Shown piece after piece: positions 22,295 through 33,214 of a DNA stretch of 64,000 nt. The position numbers and the translations under genes are program-made. Origin of the DNA: Lepidostoma basale. Its lineage: Eukaryota > Arthropoda > Insecta > Trichoptera > Lepidostomatidae. Position 1 is the stretch's first letter. Every line of letters begins with the position of its first letter. Below the pieces are notes generated by a model that was not told the origin of the DNA, made no database searches, and was given only the letters and a program-made list of their open reading frames with translations. The stretch is from contig JAHDVF020000993.1 of assembly GCA_022606425.2 (NCBI GenBank), positions 372,001 to 436,000 on the forward strand, given 5' to 3'.

Positions 22295-22421
22295 GTCGGA
22301 AAATCAACGATGTTTGAATGTAGATGAAGCTAGAGATGTATGTCAGGATAGAGCAGTGTGGCGGTCCATCCTCGCTGCCTACTCCTTCGAAGAAAAAGTG
22401 TGATGGTTAGTTAGTTAGTTT
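22295..22421 (+). pseudogene. LINE-A 3' end, (GTTA)n tail
   Basis: Encodes the CLNVDEARDVCQDRAVWRSI-type end, then a decayed gaagaaaaagtgtgatgg and GTTAGTTAG. Confidence 0.7.
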
Positions 22422-22469
22422 ACATTAAAAAAAAGTTTTATTCTTAAAATACCATATGTCAGTGTTCAC

Positions 22470-22632
22470 AAGCGTGTTATGAATAAATTACTATAAGGAT
22501 AACTGGTTTGGTGCATGTGACGCATGGATGAAGAAATAATGGCTAAGAAAGTATACGATGTGAATTGAGTGCAGAGTCGAGGAAGACCGAGGAAAACATT
22601 GCATGACCAAATCAATCAAATTTTAAGGGTGT
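22470..22632 (+). pseudogene. LINE-A fragment
   Basis: The frame fragments include VMNKLL, RMDEEIMAKKVYDVN, a stop, then [18 protein letters not shown]. It is truncated just before the (TA)n tract. Confidence 0.65.
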
Positions 22633-22668
22633 TGTGATAATCTTATAAAAAATAACAAATTTATTCTG

Positions 22669-23031
<363 letters not shown>

Positions 23032-23105
23032 TATTAACGGTGAACATAAAGTAATGTTGAAGTGATAATTAAGAGAAAACAATGGATTATCTAGTATAAT
23101 TGGTA

Positions 23106-23287
23106 ATTGATACGAATAAAAATGTCTGTTTTTTAGAAGTTTTATTATGACTTATGGTAATGACATGTTTTGCCTTTCTAAGGCATTATAAAATACTAAA
23201 TAATGGCTTAAAAAGATTAAACATGTTATTACCATAAATTATAATATAACTTCTAGAAACCAGACGTTTTCATTCGTAATCATTATT
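23106..23287. mobile_element. Palindromic MITE-1
   Basis: Left arm tacgaataaaaatgtctgtt, right arm cagacgttttcattcgtaat, central ctttctaaggcattat and its diverged partner. Confidence 0.8.
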
Positions 23288-23289
23288 AA

Positions 23290-23704
23290 ATATGGACCTT
23301 TACATCCTTGGTTAAGAACAAATAACTAATATACTTGGTATTAATGATTGCTTTACATTTTTTAAAAGTAAAAAGTGTAGGTACATTTAATATTAAGAAC
23401 TTTCATACATTTTTTTATGTAAGGTCCGAAAAAGCAATGTTAAACTGTTATTACATTGATAAGGAAACAAAAAATAAGTAACACACACATAATACTTGAC
23501 TATAATTGGGTCTTTAAGTATATTGAGTGTACTTGAGTGAAACTTTATGACTTTTTCTCTGCGCAATGATTTTATATGGAGCTATTTGTGTCATATTACA
23601 AAAAATTGTATTATCTTGGCACCTTGGGGCTGTGTTAAAATAATGTATTCGCTTCTAGGACGTAGAAAGGGGAGGCAATACACAACACAACATTATTGGT
23701 TATA
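23290..23704. other. AT-rich spacer
   Basis: No gene seen. It ends in tatctctaccgat, the target site of the next element. Confidence 0.45.
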
Positions 23705-23825
23705 TATCTCTACCGATTTGGTTTGGTTCATGTGGTGCGGTGCTCCTGTAAATTTGGAGATATTTCGTGTATAAGTGAATTGTTTTAGTCAATTTAACTG
23801 TTGCCGCACTTTATAATAGTTAATT

Positions 23826-24187
23826 CTTCTTCTTCTTCTTCTTCTTTTGATAGATCTGACGATCTGCGACACAGAAATCATATCTCGTCGGATGATGAGA
23901 TCCAGCTGTCCCTCCATCTCTTAGGCGGTCTTCCAGGTGGGCGGTGTCCGGAAGGGATTTCATAGGCGGCTGTATATGCGAGTCTGTCACCATCCATTCG
24001 GGCTACATGGTCCCTCCAGTATCTTCTCCTGGATCTACTCCACTGAACGATATCCTCTATTTCGCAGGTTTTCCTTATGTCTGCGTTGCGGACACGATCT
24101 CGGAGGGTTTTTCCAGTAATTGATCTTAGGACCTTCATCTCCGATGTTCTAAGTAGTCCCTTGGTTCGCACAGTGTCAGCCCGCGTC
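23826..24187 (-). pseudogene. LINE-B 3' end inserted in the composite element
   Basis: Minus-strand open frame (23878-24171): KGLLRTSEMKVLRSITGKT, LRDRVRNADIRKTCEIEDIV, QWSRSRRRYWRDHVARM, then IPSGHRPPGRPPKRWRDSW. It ends with a (GAA)n tail, seen on the plus strand as cttcttcttc at 23826. Perfect 12-bp duplications, taatagttaatt, flank it at 23814-23825 and 24188-24199. The homologous site in the copy at 59.7 kb is uninterrupted. It is 5'-truncated and carries only the region after the polymerase domain. Confidence 0.9.
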
Positions 24188-24374
24188 TAATAGTTAATTG
24201 TGACACGTAATACGTTTGTACTGTTTTGCTGTTAAAATTATATTAGTTTTATCGTTTTTATAAAGAATTCTGACAGGTGTAAAAAATAAATTTTTCATTT
24301 GTTCCAATGACAATATAAATAATTTCTTCAATATTATTTTAAAGTTCTTGCTGGTTAAGTGCCTAATTACAGCT

Positions 24375-24608
24375 AATTAAAAATACGATGGATACGTGTA
24401 CCATAAATTAAATAAACACAAAAGTCCGGATCGTCCATGTCAACATGTGCAACATCGAAAAAAACATTATGTGTTATTACATTATGTGCTAAATTAAAAA
24501 TACGATGGATACGTGTACCATAAATTAAATAAACACAAAAGTCCGGATCGTCCATGTCAACATGTGCAACATCGAAAAAAACATTATGTGTTATTACATT
24601 ATGTGCTA
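24375..24608. repeat. 117-bp perfect tandem duplication
   Basis: The unit starting aattaaaaatacgatggata occurs at 24375 and 24492 with no difference that I can see. A third, diverged start follows at 24609. Confidence 0.9.
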
Positions 24609-24919
24609 AATTAAAAAAAAACGGTGGATTCGTGGAACATAAATTAAATAGACAGTATGAGCACCATCTAAAAAGAACATTTTGGGTTAAATAATTATTA
24701 TTTTGTTATTTTATTTTATATCATTGTATTTTATATTATTTGTTTTAGATTTATTTTGTGGGTGTTGGACGATCGAAGTGTGCGCGGGAGATGCCTATTG
24801 GTGGCGAAGAGAAGAATGGAGTGCCGCATCAGTAAAAGTGTGACAGTCCATTCTTTCTACCTACCCTTTCGGGGAGACGGCGTGATGGTTAGTTAGTTAG
24901 TTAGTTATCTCTACCGATA

Positions 24920-25108
24920 ATAATAATGAAACATTTATTGTTATATTTCTCTTCCGATAATAATAATGAAACGGCATAACAATTTATTAAAAATGAAAGT
25001 GTATACGAAATACAAATAATTTCTTTAGAAACAAGATATTAAATTAACCCATACACGTTGACAAATTACGTTTCACAGCCGGAGACAAAATACAGTTACA
25101 ATTAGAAC
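24920..25108. other. AT-rich spacer
   Basis: Contains a short direct repeat, ccgataataataatgaaac, at 24914-24933 and 24956-24975. Confidence 0.45.
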
Positions 25109-25111
25109 AAT

Positions 25112-25256
25112 AATTTAATGTAATAAAAACGCAGTTTTTCAAGTAGATTTATTATATTTTATGAGTCTGATATGTTCACCTTTCTATCGCATAATCAAAT
25201 GTCAAATGGAAAAAACTGACACACATAATAAGATAAAATGCAACTTCTAGTTACCC
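25112..25256. mobile_element. MITE-1, diverged
   Basis: taataaaaacgcagtttttc and ttattatattttatgag on the left. The right arm is poor. Confidence 0.5.
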
Positions 25257-25321
25257 TTTTTTTAATCATGGTTGTTTGAATTATTATTTCTTGAACAATG
25301 AAGTAACACTCCATACTATAT

Positions 25322-25402
25322 AATAAATACGAATGAAAACGTCAATGTTCTGGAAGATTTGCAATATTTTATGAAAAGGTCATGTTTCGCCATTCTAAGG
25401 GT
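25322..25402 (+). repeat. MITE-1 left half
   Basis: aatacgaatgaaaacgtcaa through catgtttcgccattctaagg. The right half is replaced by the next repeat. Confidence 0.65.
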
Positions 25403-25413
25403 GAAATGATCAA

Positions 25414-25502
25414 GGGTTGCGAACTTCATCGCCACCAATAGGCATCTCCCGCGCATACTTCGATCGTCCAACATTCACAAAATAAATGTAAAACAAATAG
25501 TT
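25414..25502 (-). repeat. Fragment of the composite element
   Basis: ttcatcgccaccaataggca, then tctcccgcgcatacttcg, matching 59300-59380 in the same orientation. Confidence 0.65.
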
Positions 25503-25504
25503 TT

Positions 25505-25850
25505 TTCTATATTCGTCATTAAGTTTGTATTGCGGATTCATTAATGTTTCTTTTTTTTCTTCTATATTTTCCGGTTTTGTGCCGAAACATGTTTGTTTTT
25601 TAATTTTAATTTTTGTAATAATGTGTGTTGTGTACAAAGTATAAAAAATACACATAAGTATCATTTGTAAATATTATTTTTTATAAGGCGAATGTAATGT
25701 GATTTTCAATTTAATTGATTTACGCACAAATCATGATTATTTACTTTTATTCTGATATTGTTATAATAAAGATTCATCTGATACTGCAACAACACATTTT
25801 GGTCAACCACGATCTTAATCAAAAAAACATATGAATTATATTTTAAATTA
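25505..25850. other. AT-rich spacer
   Basis: No gene seen. The MITE-4-like phrase gccgaaacatgtttgttttt is at 25580. Confidence 0.4.
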
Positions 25851-25865
25851 ATATTAGTTTAGGTT

Positions 25866-28800
25866 AGTGTAGTGCTAATTAACAAACGAGGCCCTGGCGA
25901 CCGAAGAGATGGCGGGATAACCATCTAGTCAACTACTTGTACAAATGAACACCGGTGACGGGCAGCAGCGCCACTGGAACAAGTAGGCAAACTCTGCGAT
26001 CACCAACCCGCCTGCCCAGCGTGGTGATTAGGGCAAAACCTCCCAAACCAAAAATGATGAACACACCAACAAAATGGCCCCTAGTTCCCGGTAGCCCTTC
26101 TATTCCTGGTCAAGGTAGCGACCACGGTAACGGTAGGGTAGGGGGTGCGAAGAATCCCCGGGTTACGGCCGGCTACCAACAACGACGACTACATCTGGCA
26201 ACTTTCAACGGACGAACGCTGAGATTATATGAACACATTGAGGCACTCGAGGTGGAACTGAGTAAGATAAAGTGGCACGTTCTGGGACTATCAGAAGTCC
26301 GTAGAGAAGGAGAAGATACGATAACCCTCGACTCTGGCCATCTACTCTACTATCGAGAGGGAGGCGAACAACTCTCCCAAGGCGGCGTTGGCTTCCTGAT
26401 CAACAAAGCCCTGATCAATAATGTAGTGGAGGTGAGCAGTGTGTCGGGCCGCGTGGCATACATGATCCTCAAATTAACGGATAGATACTCTCTAAAGATC
26501 ATACAAGTATATGCACCTCAAAGTAAATATCCGGATGAGGATGTAGAGGCCTTCTATGAAGACGTTACACGGGCCCTAGATAACACCACCAAAACCCACT
26601 TCAGTGTTGTTATGGGAGATTTCAACGCCAAAATGGGAATACAGAAGTTTGATGAATCGTGGATCGGACCATACGGTATTGGTAACAGAAATTCGAGGGG
26701 ACAAATGCTAGCAAATTTCTTGGAGCTACGGAAATTATCTCTGATGAACTCTTTCTTCAAGAAGAAGCCCCAAAGGAGATGGACCTGGCATAGTGCTGAC
26801 AAAGTTACCAAAAATGAGATCGACTTCATCATTGCGGACAAGAGACACATAGTTGAAGACGTCACGGTTATCAACAGATTTAAAACCGGAAGTGATCACC
26901 GTCTAGTAAGAGCCTGCATAAATATCAACTATAAAATCGAGAGAACTCGACTGATGAGATCAACTATCCGCCCAAATCTGCTGGAAGCCAATGTGAGCTC
27001 CGATAATTTCCAACTAGAACTTAAAAACCAATTTGACGCGTTAGAAGATACCGAAAATGTTGACGAGGAGAACACATGTATAACAAAAATCCTATACGAA
27101 ACCGGACATAAACACTTTCCAACGAAGCGTGATGGAAAGAAGTCCAAACTTTCCAGCGAGACACTGGAACTCATGAAAAGGAGACGAGAAATAGCTGGGT
27201 CAGATATGGCTTCAATTACTTCCCGAAACTTGAGTAAACAGATCAATTCGGCGATTCGAAGGGATCTTCGAAACGCAAACACACAAATGATCAAGGACGC
27301 AATTGAACAGAATAGGGGGTCCAAAGTGTTTACACAAAAACTGGGCAGAAGCCAACTGACTAAACTGAAAAATGAAGACGGCAATATCGTTACCTCCAAA
27401 CCAGAGTTACTCGCGGAAGTCGAAAAATACTATGGACGTCTCTACTCTAAACACGCTACAAGGCCCGTACTACATGACGAAGATGGTGATCCCAGAGCTA
27501 AAATAACCCGCCACCATACTGACGATCTCCCAGAGATAAACATAGATGAAATTGAGATGGCCCTGAGACAGCTGAAAAACAACAAGGCACCAGGAGAAGA
27601 TGGAATCACCACAGAACTTCTAAAAGCCGGAGGACTCCCAATTCTATGCGCACTACAAAAAATGTTTAATTCCGTACTGCGTAAGGAATGCACACCGAAA
27701 GCGTGGAGCGAAAGTATCGTGGTCCTCTTTTTCAAAAAAGGAGACAAGACTTTGTTAAAAAACTACAGGCCGATCTCACTCCTAAGCCACGTTTATAAGT
27801 TGTTCTCAAGGGTCATAACAAACCGTCTTTCCCGCAGATTTGACGATTTTCAGCCTCCGGAGCAGGCTGGGTTCAGAGCAAACTTCAGCACCATAGACCA
27901 CATCCATACAGTTAGGCAGATTATCCAGAAAACAGAAGAATATAATCGACCCCTATGCCTTGCCTTTGTGGACTATGAGAAGGCCTTCGACTCTGTCGAG
28001 ACCTGGGCTGTTCTGGAGTCTCTGCAGCGAAACCAGATTGATTGGAATTACGTACAGGTGTTGAAATGCCTCTATAATAACGCCACAATGTCCGTTCAAA
28101 TCCAAAACCAGAAGACCAAACCGATTGAGCTGCAACGGGGAGTCAGACAAGGGGATGTGATATCTCCGAAGCTGTTCACTTGTGCTTTGGAAGATATATT
28201 TAAAACTTTGGACTGGTCTGAACGTGGCCTCAACATAAATGGCGAATACATGTCTCACCTTCGTTTTGCGGATGACATTGTTATTCTGGCGGAATCTGCT
28301 GGGCATCTAGAAGGCATGCTAGATGAACTGAACACTGCATCCAGACGAGTGGGTCTCGGGATGAATTTGGACAAGACGAAAGTCATGTATAATGAACATA
28401 TTATCCCGGGATCAGTAACCGTCGATGGGTCGGCTCTCGAAGTGGTACAAGAATACCCATATCTTGGCCAAATCATACAATTAGGACGAAACAATTTCGA
28501 GAAAGAAGCCAACCGAAGAATTCAGTTGGGTTGGGCAGCCTTTGGGAAATTACGTCATGTTTTCACTTCCAAAATACCACAATGCCTCAAGACTAAAGTC
28601 TTCAACCAGTGCGTTTTGCCAGTCATAACATACGGAGCCGAGACGTGGACATTGACAAAAGGTCTAGTCTACAGATTCAAGGTTGCCCAGCGCGCCATGG
28701 AAAGAGCCATGCTTGGAATAACCTTGAGGGATAGATTTAGAAACGAATTTATTCGACAACAAACCAAGGTGACTGAGGTGGCTCTACGGATAGGCGGGCT

Positions 28801-29049
28801 GAAGTGGCGGTGGGCTGGCCATATCTGTCGGAGAACCGACAGCCGATGGGGAAGACGGGTTCTGGAGTGGAGACCGCGTACAGGATTCCGTAGAGTTGGA
28901 CGTCCCCCTGCCCGCTGGACCGACGATCTGAAGAGGATTGCTGGACATGGATGGATGGGAGCGGCAATGGATAGGGGGCGGTGGAGGGCTTTGGGAGAGG
29001 CCTACATTCAGCAGTGGATGACAGACGGCTGATGATGATGATGATGATG
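25866..29049 (+). mobile_element. Full-length RTE-like LINE with target-site duplication
   Basis: The 13-bp sequence attagtttaggtt occurs at 25853-25865 and again at 29050-29062, the expected mark of target-primed insertion. A short 5' leader (ggccctggcgaccgaagaga...) precedes one long intact ORF, and a (GAT)n tail directly follows the stop. Length is about 3.2 kb, typical of RTE-clade elements, which have a single ORF and a very short 3' UTR. Intact ORF and near-perfect duplication indicate recent insertion. Confidence 0.9.
26054..29032 (+). CDS. Endonuclease/reverse transcriptase of RTE-like LINE
   Basis: One uninterrupted frame. The first in-frame ATG is at 26054 (992 codons). The frame is open back to at least 25955 without an ATG. 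The N-terminal apurinic-type endonuclease is seen as ATFNGRTL, E in GLSEVRR, QVYAPQ, GDFNA and the catalytic GSDHRLV. The reverse transcriptase follows: NNKAPGEDGI, LKNYRPISLLS, QAGFR, D in FVDYEKAFD, GVRQGDVISP and the catalytic FADD at 28265-28276, then LDKTKVM. The C-terminal tail has YGAETWTLTKGLVYR, GLKWRWAGHICRR, RVGRPPARWTDDL and EAYIQQWMTDG. These enzymes nick target DNA and copy the element RNA at the nick. A short out-of-frame ATG at 25945 overlaps the leader. No mutated catalytic residue seen, so it could be functional. Confidence 0.95.
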   Translation: MMNTPTKWPLVPGSPSIPGQGSDHGNGRVGGAKNPRVTAGYQQRRLHLATFNGRTLRLYEHIEALEVELSKIKWHVLGLSEVRREGEDTITLDSGHLLYYREGGEQLSQGGVGFLINKALINNVVEVSSVSGRVAYMILKLTDRYSLKIIQVYAPQSKYPDEDVEAFYEDVTRALDNTTKTHFSVVMGDFNAKMGIQKFDESWIGPYGIGNRNSRGQMLANFLELRKLSLMNSFFKKKPQRRWTWHSADKVTKNEIDFIIADKRHIVEDVTVINRFKTGSDHRLVRACININYKIERTRLMRSTIRPNLLEANVSSDNFQLELKNQFDALEDTENVDEENTCITKILYETGHKHFPTKRDGKKSKLSSETLELMKRRREIAGSDMASITSRNLSKQINSAIRRDLRNANTQMIKDAIEQNRGSKVFTQKLGRSQLTKLKNEDGNIVTSKPELLAEVEKYYGRLYSKHATRPVLHDEDGDPRAKITRHHTDDLPEINIDEIEMALRQLKNNKAPGEDGITTELLKAGGLPILCALQKMFNSVLRKECTPKAWSESIVVLFFKKGDKTLLKNYRPISLLSHVYKLFSRVITNRLSRRFDDFQPPEQAGFRANFSTIDHIHTVRQIIQKTEEYNRPLCLAFVDYEKAFDSVETWAVLESLQRNQIDWNYVQVLKCLYNNATMSVQIQNQKTKPIELQRGVRQGDVISPKLFTCALEDIFKTLDWSERGLNINGEYMSHLRFADDIVILAESAGHLEGMLDELNTASRRVGLGMNLDKTKVMYNEHIIPGSVTVDGSALEVVQEYPYLGQIIQLGRNNFEKEANRRIQLGWAAFGKLRHVFTSKIPQCLKTKVFNQCVLPVITYGAETWTLTKGLVYRFKVAQRAMERAMLGITLRDRFRNEFIRQQTKVTEVALRIGGLKWRWAGHICRRTDSRWGRRVLEWRPRTGFRRVGRPPARWTDDLKRIAGHGWMGAAMDRGRWRALGEAYIQQWMTDG

Positions 29050-29064
29050 ATTAGTTTAGGTTGG

Positions 29065-29575
29065 TATCAAGCTTCTACTTTTATATATCCGCTTGAGGGT
29101 TTTACCTCCAACAATTAAAAGTTTATTTTATGTGAAACTTTGATATTATCGAGCTTTTAAAATTAGATTTAATGAAATTTCTCTGTCATCTTTTGTGTTA
29201 TTTTTTGTAAATGTACAGAGAAAAAGTAACGTTTTATCTTTAAAAAAACCTTCACATTATGAAACATTCAAGTTCTTTCATTAAATGTTATCTTTGAACT
29301 GTGCTTTTCATTATAGTACTTATGCGATAAACAAAACGCACCTTAATCATAAACAATGGGAACATACTGAAATAACAATGCCTTCATTTGATTCGCGTTA
29401 GTTGTAATACGGCAGGGTGGAGATAAAAGGGGTCTTAAAATGCCCATATTAACCGGAGGTACGCAATATTATTGTTCTGACCTGACGAACAAAGAAACAC
29501 AGAGTAAGAGCCACAAACACAAAAGAGAAAAAAGCTGATTTTCGTAAAACAAATGCATAAGCCTAATGTAATACG
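29065..29575. other. AT-rich spacer
   Basis: No gene seen. Confidence 0.45.
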
Positions 29576-29578
29576 TGG

Positions 29579-29870
29579 TTGTCGACAAAGGTTGTCGACG
29601 TGGTGGATCGTATTGCCAGGCTAAAGTGGCAATGGGCAGGTCATGTTGCCAGACAGGGAACAGACAGATGGGCACCCAGAGTCCTAGGATGGAGACCATG
29701 GGACATGAAAAGAGGAATAGGCCGGCCTCAGAAACGTTGGGCCGATGATATTGTCCCTGTCGCGGGTAGCAGGTGGATAAGAGAAGCCCAAAGAAGATAA
29801 AAATGGAAGAAATTAGAAGAGGCCTACATCCAGCAGTGGAGAGACGGCTGAAGAAGAAGAAGAAAAATGT
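29579..29870 (+). pseudogene. RTE-like LINE C-terminal end, (AAG)n tail
   Basis: The frame reads RIARLKWQWAGHVARQGTDR, APRVLGWRPWD, RGIGRPQKRWADDIV, then a stop and, after it, EEAYIQQWRDG before a gaagaagaag tail. Related to, but distinct from, the intact element at 26-29 kb. Another copy of this type is at 61164-61315. Confidence 0.8.
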
Positions 29871-30159
29871 AATACGATTCTTCTTCTCCGTCTTGTCAAT
29901 TATAAGTTATTTTTATAGAGATGGCTCTAAAAGGACCAAATCACTTCTCTTCTCTTACCATTGTGATTTAGTGTTTGGCCGACTTTGTGTCGTTTTAAGG
30001 GGCGCCGGTAATGTAATTATAATATCACCACACGTGGAAGGCACCTTCCTTGTAATAAAATCCATGTTACATTTTCGCCTTTGACATTATAAATAAATAC
30101 GTTTTACAATTATTATGATTTCCAAAATTTATATTTCTTTTTCTTCTGTATTATTGCTA

Positions 30160-30860
30160 TCACTTTGTGTTGTAGATTCAGATTTGAATAACGTTTTATA
30201 AATATTGTATAATCACAATACTTTTGAGCACTTTTTACAAACTTGTTTCGGGACACAAACTTCTCTTCTTCAGTGTATGAATTTTAACAGTTAAATGATA
30301 TTAAGTTATTACTTATACTCGTATACTAAATGACGACTGAAAAAGTGGAGGTCTATATACATACGAAAATGATTACCTAATAATAACTTTTCGGAATTCG
30401 CAAATCATCTCATTGAAAGAGATCATTGGTTTAACAAAGATAACGGCGTTGAATTTTACCCATAAATAATAGAATCAAACTTTACATAATATAGAAATTT
30501 TGAAAATCAAAAAGGCAATTAAAAACCAAGAAGATATTATAAACAACCAACTAAACTTAACTTCTAGTCCCTTCATTGATTTATTTCCCCTTCCTCTGTC
30601 ACATAATCTCAACTAAACAACAATTTACCCTGTCACTAAATTTAACATTTTCCCACTCCACTATTTCACTCGTCATTAAGTATATTAGTATTAACTATAA
30701 GTATTAACTAAATATCATTTAACTGTAAAAATTCAAACACTGAAGAAGAGAAGCTTGTGTTCCAAAACATGTTTGTGAAAAGCGCAAAAAATGTTGTGAT
30801 AATACAATGCTCACAAAAAGTTATTCAAATTTGAATCCACAACACCAAGTGAAGGCGAAT
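30160..30860. mobile_element. Long-TIR element (MITE-4), about 0.7 kb
   Basis: Arms of about 150 bp. The left arm contains atcactttgtgttgtagatt, cttgtttcgggacacaaact and tcttcttcagtgt. The right arm contains acactgaagaagagaagct, ccaaaacatgtttgtgaaaa and atccacaacaccaagtga. The interior of about 400 bp is AT-rich without an ORF. Partial relatives at 4.7, 12.24 and 43.9 kb. Confidence 0.75.
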
Positions 30861-30869
30861 ATTGAAGAT

Positions 30870-31430
30870 AGTAAAATAACCATGAAACACTCATTGATAA
30901 AAAAACATAGTTCTCATGTTTGTCCATTTGTTCTTTTACTTTTTGATGAAATAATAATAATTATCTCATGATGTTATATTTATTTTATAAAGAAAATAGG
31001 TATATTATATTTATACGCCTTATTGTTTGAATTTGTGGCATCACCCCCCGCGCTATTCATCCCCCCTCTGACCGGTAAACCTTCAATTTCCAAATCTCCT
31101 GGGCTGTAGACCACCAATTTACGTACTGGTGAATTGGTCCCCTAAAGACAATTAGATATTATCCCTTCAACGCAGGGCGGTACACTCATTCTGAATCACC
31201 GCAGTTATTCCCACGGTTCTCAACTTCAGCGACCGGACCCAAAGAATTCTCAGAAAACAACAATATTCTCCCACTCGGTACATATTTGATGAGATGAAGG
31301 TACCTTTTGATGGAATTAAATTATGTGAGCTTTTATAATGCTACGCTTTCTGTTTCTATCATTAATCTGTTCCTATCATTGTTATTATTTTATTGAATAC
31401 CTCTTTACGTAATTACAACGCGAGCCAAAT
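30870..31430. other. Spacer with single-copy GC-richer island
   Basis: 31025-31280 is GC-richer, single-copy in the window, with no ORF and no strong splice pair. Possible conserved non-coding DNA. Confidence 0.35.
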
Positions 31431-31434
31431 CGAT

Positions 31435-31625
31435 ATAAATGGTATAGCTATTATATTGACCCTCGTGACATGTGCGATGTAGCTAATTTATCCCAATTTT
31501 ATTTTCACAAGAATTCTACACCAGACCAAAGACAATGTATGAATTACTTTATCATCGCCAAGAATCGAACCTAGGACTATCGTGTGATAGTCATAGCTGT
31601 TTACCACTCTACTACAAAGGTAGCC
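31435..31625 (-). mobile_element. tRNA-derived SINE, minus strand
   Basis: Reading the minus strand, an A-box-like head (tagtagagtggtaaacagct) and a B box (GGTTCGATTCT) precede the body motifs tgtctttggtctggtgtaga and cacatgtcacga. The same order occurs at 33543, 41905 and 43251. Confidence 0.8.
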
Positions 31626-31629
31626 TATC

Positions 31630-32765
31630 TTTATTTAGTAAATGCTATGGCATCTTTTGTGCTGACTATCATATTGTTGCCTATATTATTTCGAATATTT
31701 TAAATTATAAGTTAAAATATGTAATGAAACGTTTCATAATATATTAAATTAAAAACTCAAATCTCAAAAAAAATATGTGAGTTGGTATACAGTCATTTTT
31801 CATACAAATAGTTTAAAACAATCTTTTAGTCGTAAATACAATATGATGGATTTCGGGAATTCTAATAAATTAATTCAAAATTAATGTATAAATGCCTTTC
31901 TTTCTATGATAAAGTATGTTGTCTTAGTAAAATATCATCGGTTAATTAAAAAATACAATGTTTTGATTATTAACATAATAATCAAGGAAAATATTATAAT
32001 ATAATACTATTTTATTAATACCCCCTTAGAAATATTAGCAAAACAACAAGAAATGAAAAACAATAAAGCCTTTTGAAAAACTTGAAAGGGCATTCGAATA
32101 TATTATATGTTTCTGAACTTCAAAACGTACACCTGCGTTAAAATGAAATATCATATATTATATTATTAAATAATATCTTCGTAAAAAAAAACCAAAGAGT
32201 AGAATGAAAATTATCTATTATTATAAAATTAAACAAAAACTTTTTTTCCGTGGTTATCCTTTTCGTATTAATTTAATATCTTAACTTTTATGATATCTGG
32301 AGAGGTCTACGAAACTGCAAAGTCACTTTCCATTATTTGAAAATGGCGGAAAAACAATATCTTTTAGAATTCTCTGTTTGACCGATGGATGGATCGGCAG
32401 ATCGTGACTTAAATGGATGACCCGTCAGCCATTCTTGTGGGTCCTTTGGAGTTATGCCAGTTTTTGGGTAAAAAGCATTCTGATTTCGCTAATGACGCCT
32501 TCGTAAAAATATCTGACAATCACCCAAGTTTATTTGAATGGGGAATCCTTGAAAGTTTACAAAAATTCGCAAGGAAAAAACTATTATAGTAAGGCTAAAT
32601 ATTCTTCAGGATTAAAAAAGCATTTATCTTGATGTATGGTATGTAATGGATCTGAAAAAGAGATAATAGGGAAGTCCTAGATTATTTACGAATCTTTTTT
32701 GCGCGTTTGTGATATTTGAATTATAAATACGTATTAATTGTTTATTTAATAATGATGTAAAACTC
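31630..32765. other. AT-rich spacer, 1.1 kb
   Basis: No gene seen. A less AT-rich patch is at 32290-32480, without an ORF. Confidence 0.45.
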
Positions 32766-32768
32766 GGC

Positions 32769-32963
32769 TTTAAATAATTAATACGAATGAAAACGTCTGT
32801 TTTCTAGAAGTTTTATTGTATTTTACATCAAAAACATTTTTCGTCTGCCTCAAGCAATAATATATATCTAAGATATTATACAATATTGGATAATGCATTA
32901 GACAGGCGGAATATGTCATTCATACACAATTAAAATTCTAGAAAACAGACGTTTTCATTCGTA
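32769..32963. mobile_element. Palindromic MITE-1, first of a close pair
   Basis: Left tacgaatgaaaacgtctgtt, right aacagacgttttcattcgta. The loop is enlarged by aatatatatctaagatatt. Confidence 0.85.
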
Positions 32964-33025
32964 TAACATATACATATTTAGAAATATTATTTCTTGGACA
33001 ATGATGTAAAACTTCATTTTAAATA

Positions 33026-33210
33026 ATGAATATTAATAAAATCGACCCTTTTAAAGGAGTTTTATTATACTTTAGAAGTAATGCCATGTTTCGCTCTTCT
33101 AAGGTATTATTATTTAACGTGTCCCATTTGTGGCATTTTAGATTATTCCATCGAAATTATAATATAATAAAACTTTAAGAAGCCAAACGTTTTTATTCAT
33201 TTAAATTAAA
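33026..33210. mobile_element. Palindromic MITE-1, second of the pair
   Basis: taataaaatcgaccctttta on the left and caaacgtttttattcattta on the right. It lies about 60 bp from the previous copy, sharing the aatgatgtaaaactt outer motif. Confidence 0.7.
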
Positions 33211-33214
33211 TATT

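Larger units (their letters stand above)
23718..24905 (+). mobile_element. Composite non-autonomous retroelement with LINE-A tail
   Basis: A perfect 13-bp repeat, tatctctaccgat, lies at 23705-23717 and 24906-24918. The body matches the reverse-oriented copy at 59170-59885. The 3' end carries the last part of LINE-A (ttcggggagacggcgtgatg) and a GTTA tail. Two things lengthen this copy: a LINE-B insertion at 23826-24187 and a 117-bp tandem duplication at 24375-24608. No long ORF, so it presumably uses LINE-A proteins in trans. Confidence 0.85.

Noticed and set aside
24373..24555. Minus-strand frame with a repeated 39-residue unit
   Set aside because: The repetition is only the 117-bp DNA duplication (117 = 39 codons) within a non-coding element.
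26554..28967. Minus-strand frames of 70-156 codons across the LINE
   Set aside because: They are shadows of the intact plus-strand reverse-transcriptase frame.
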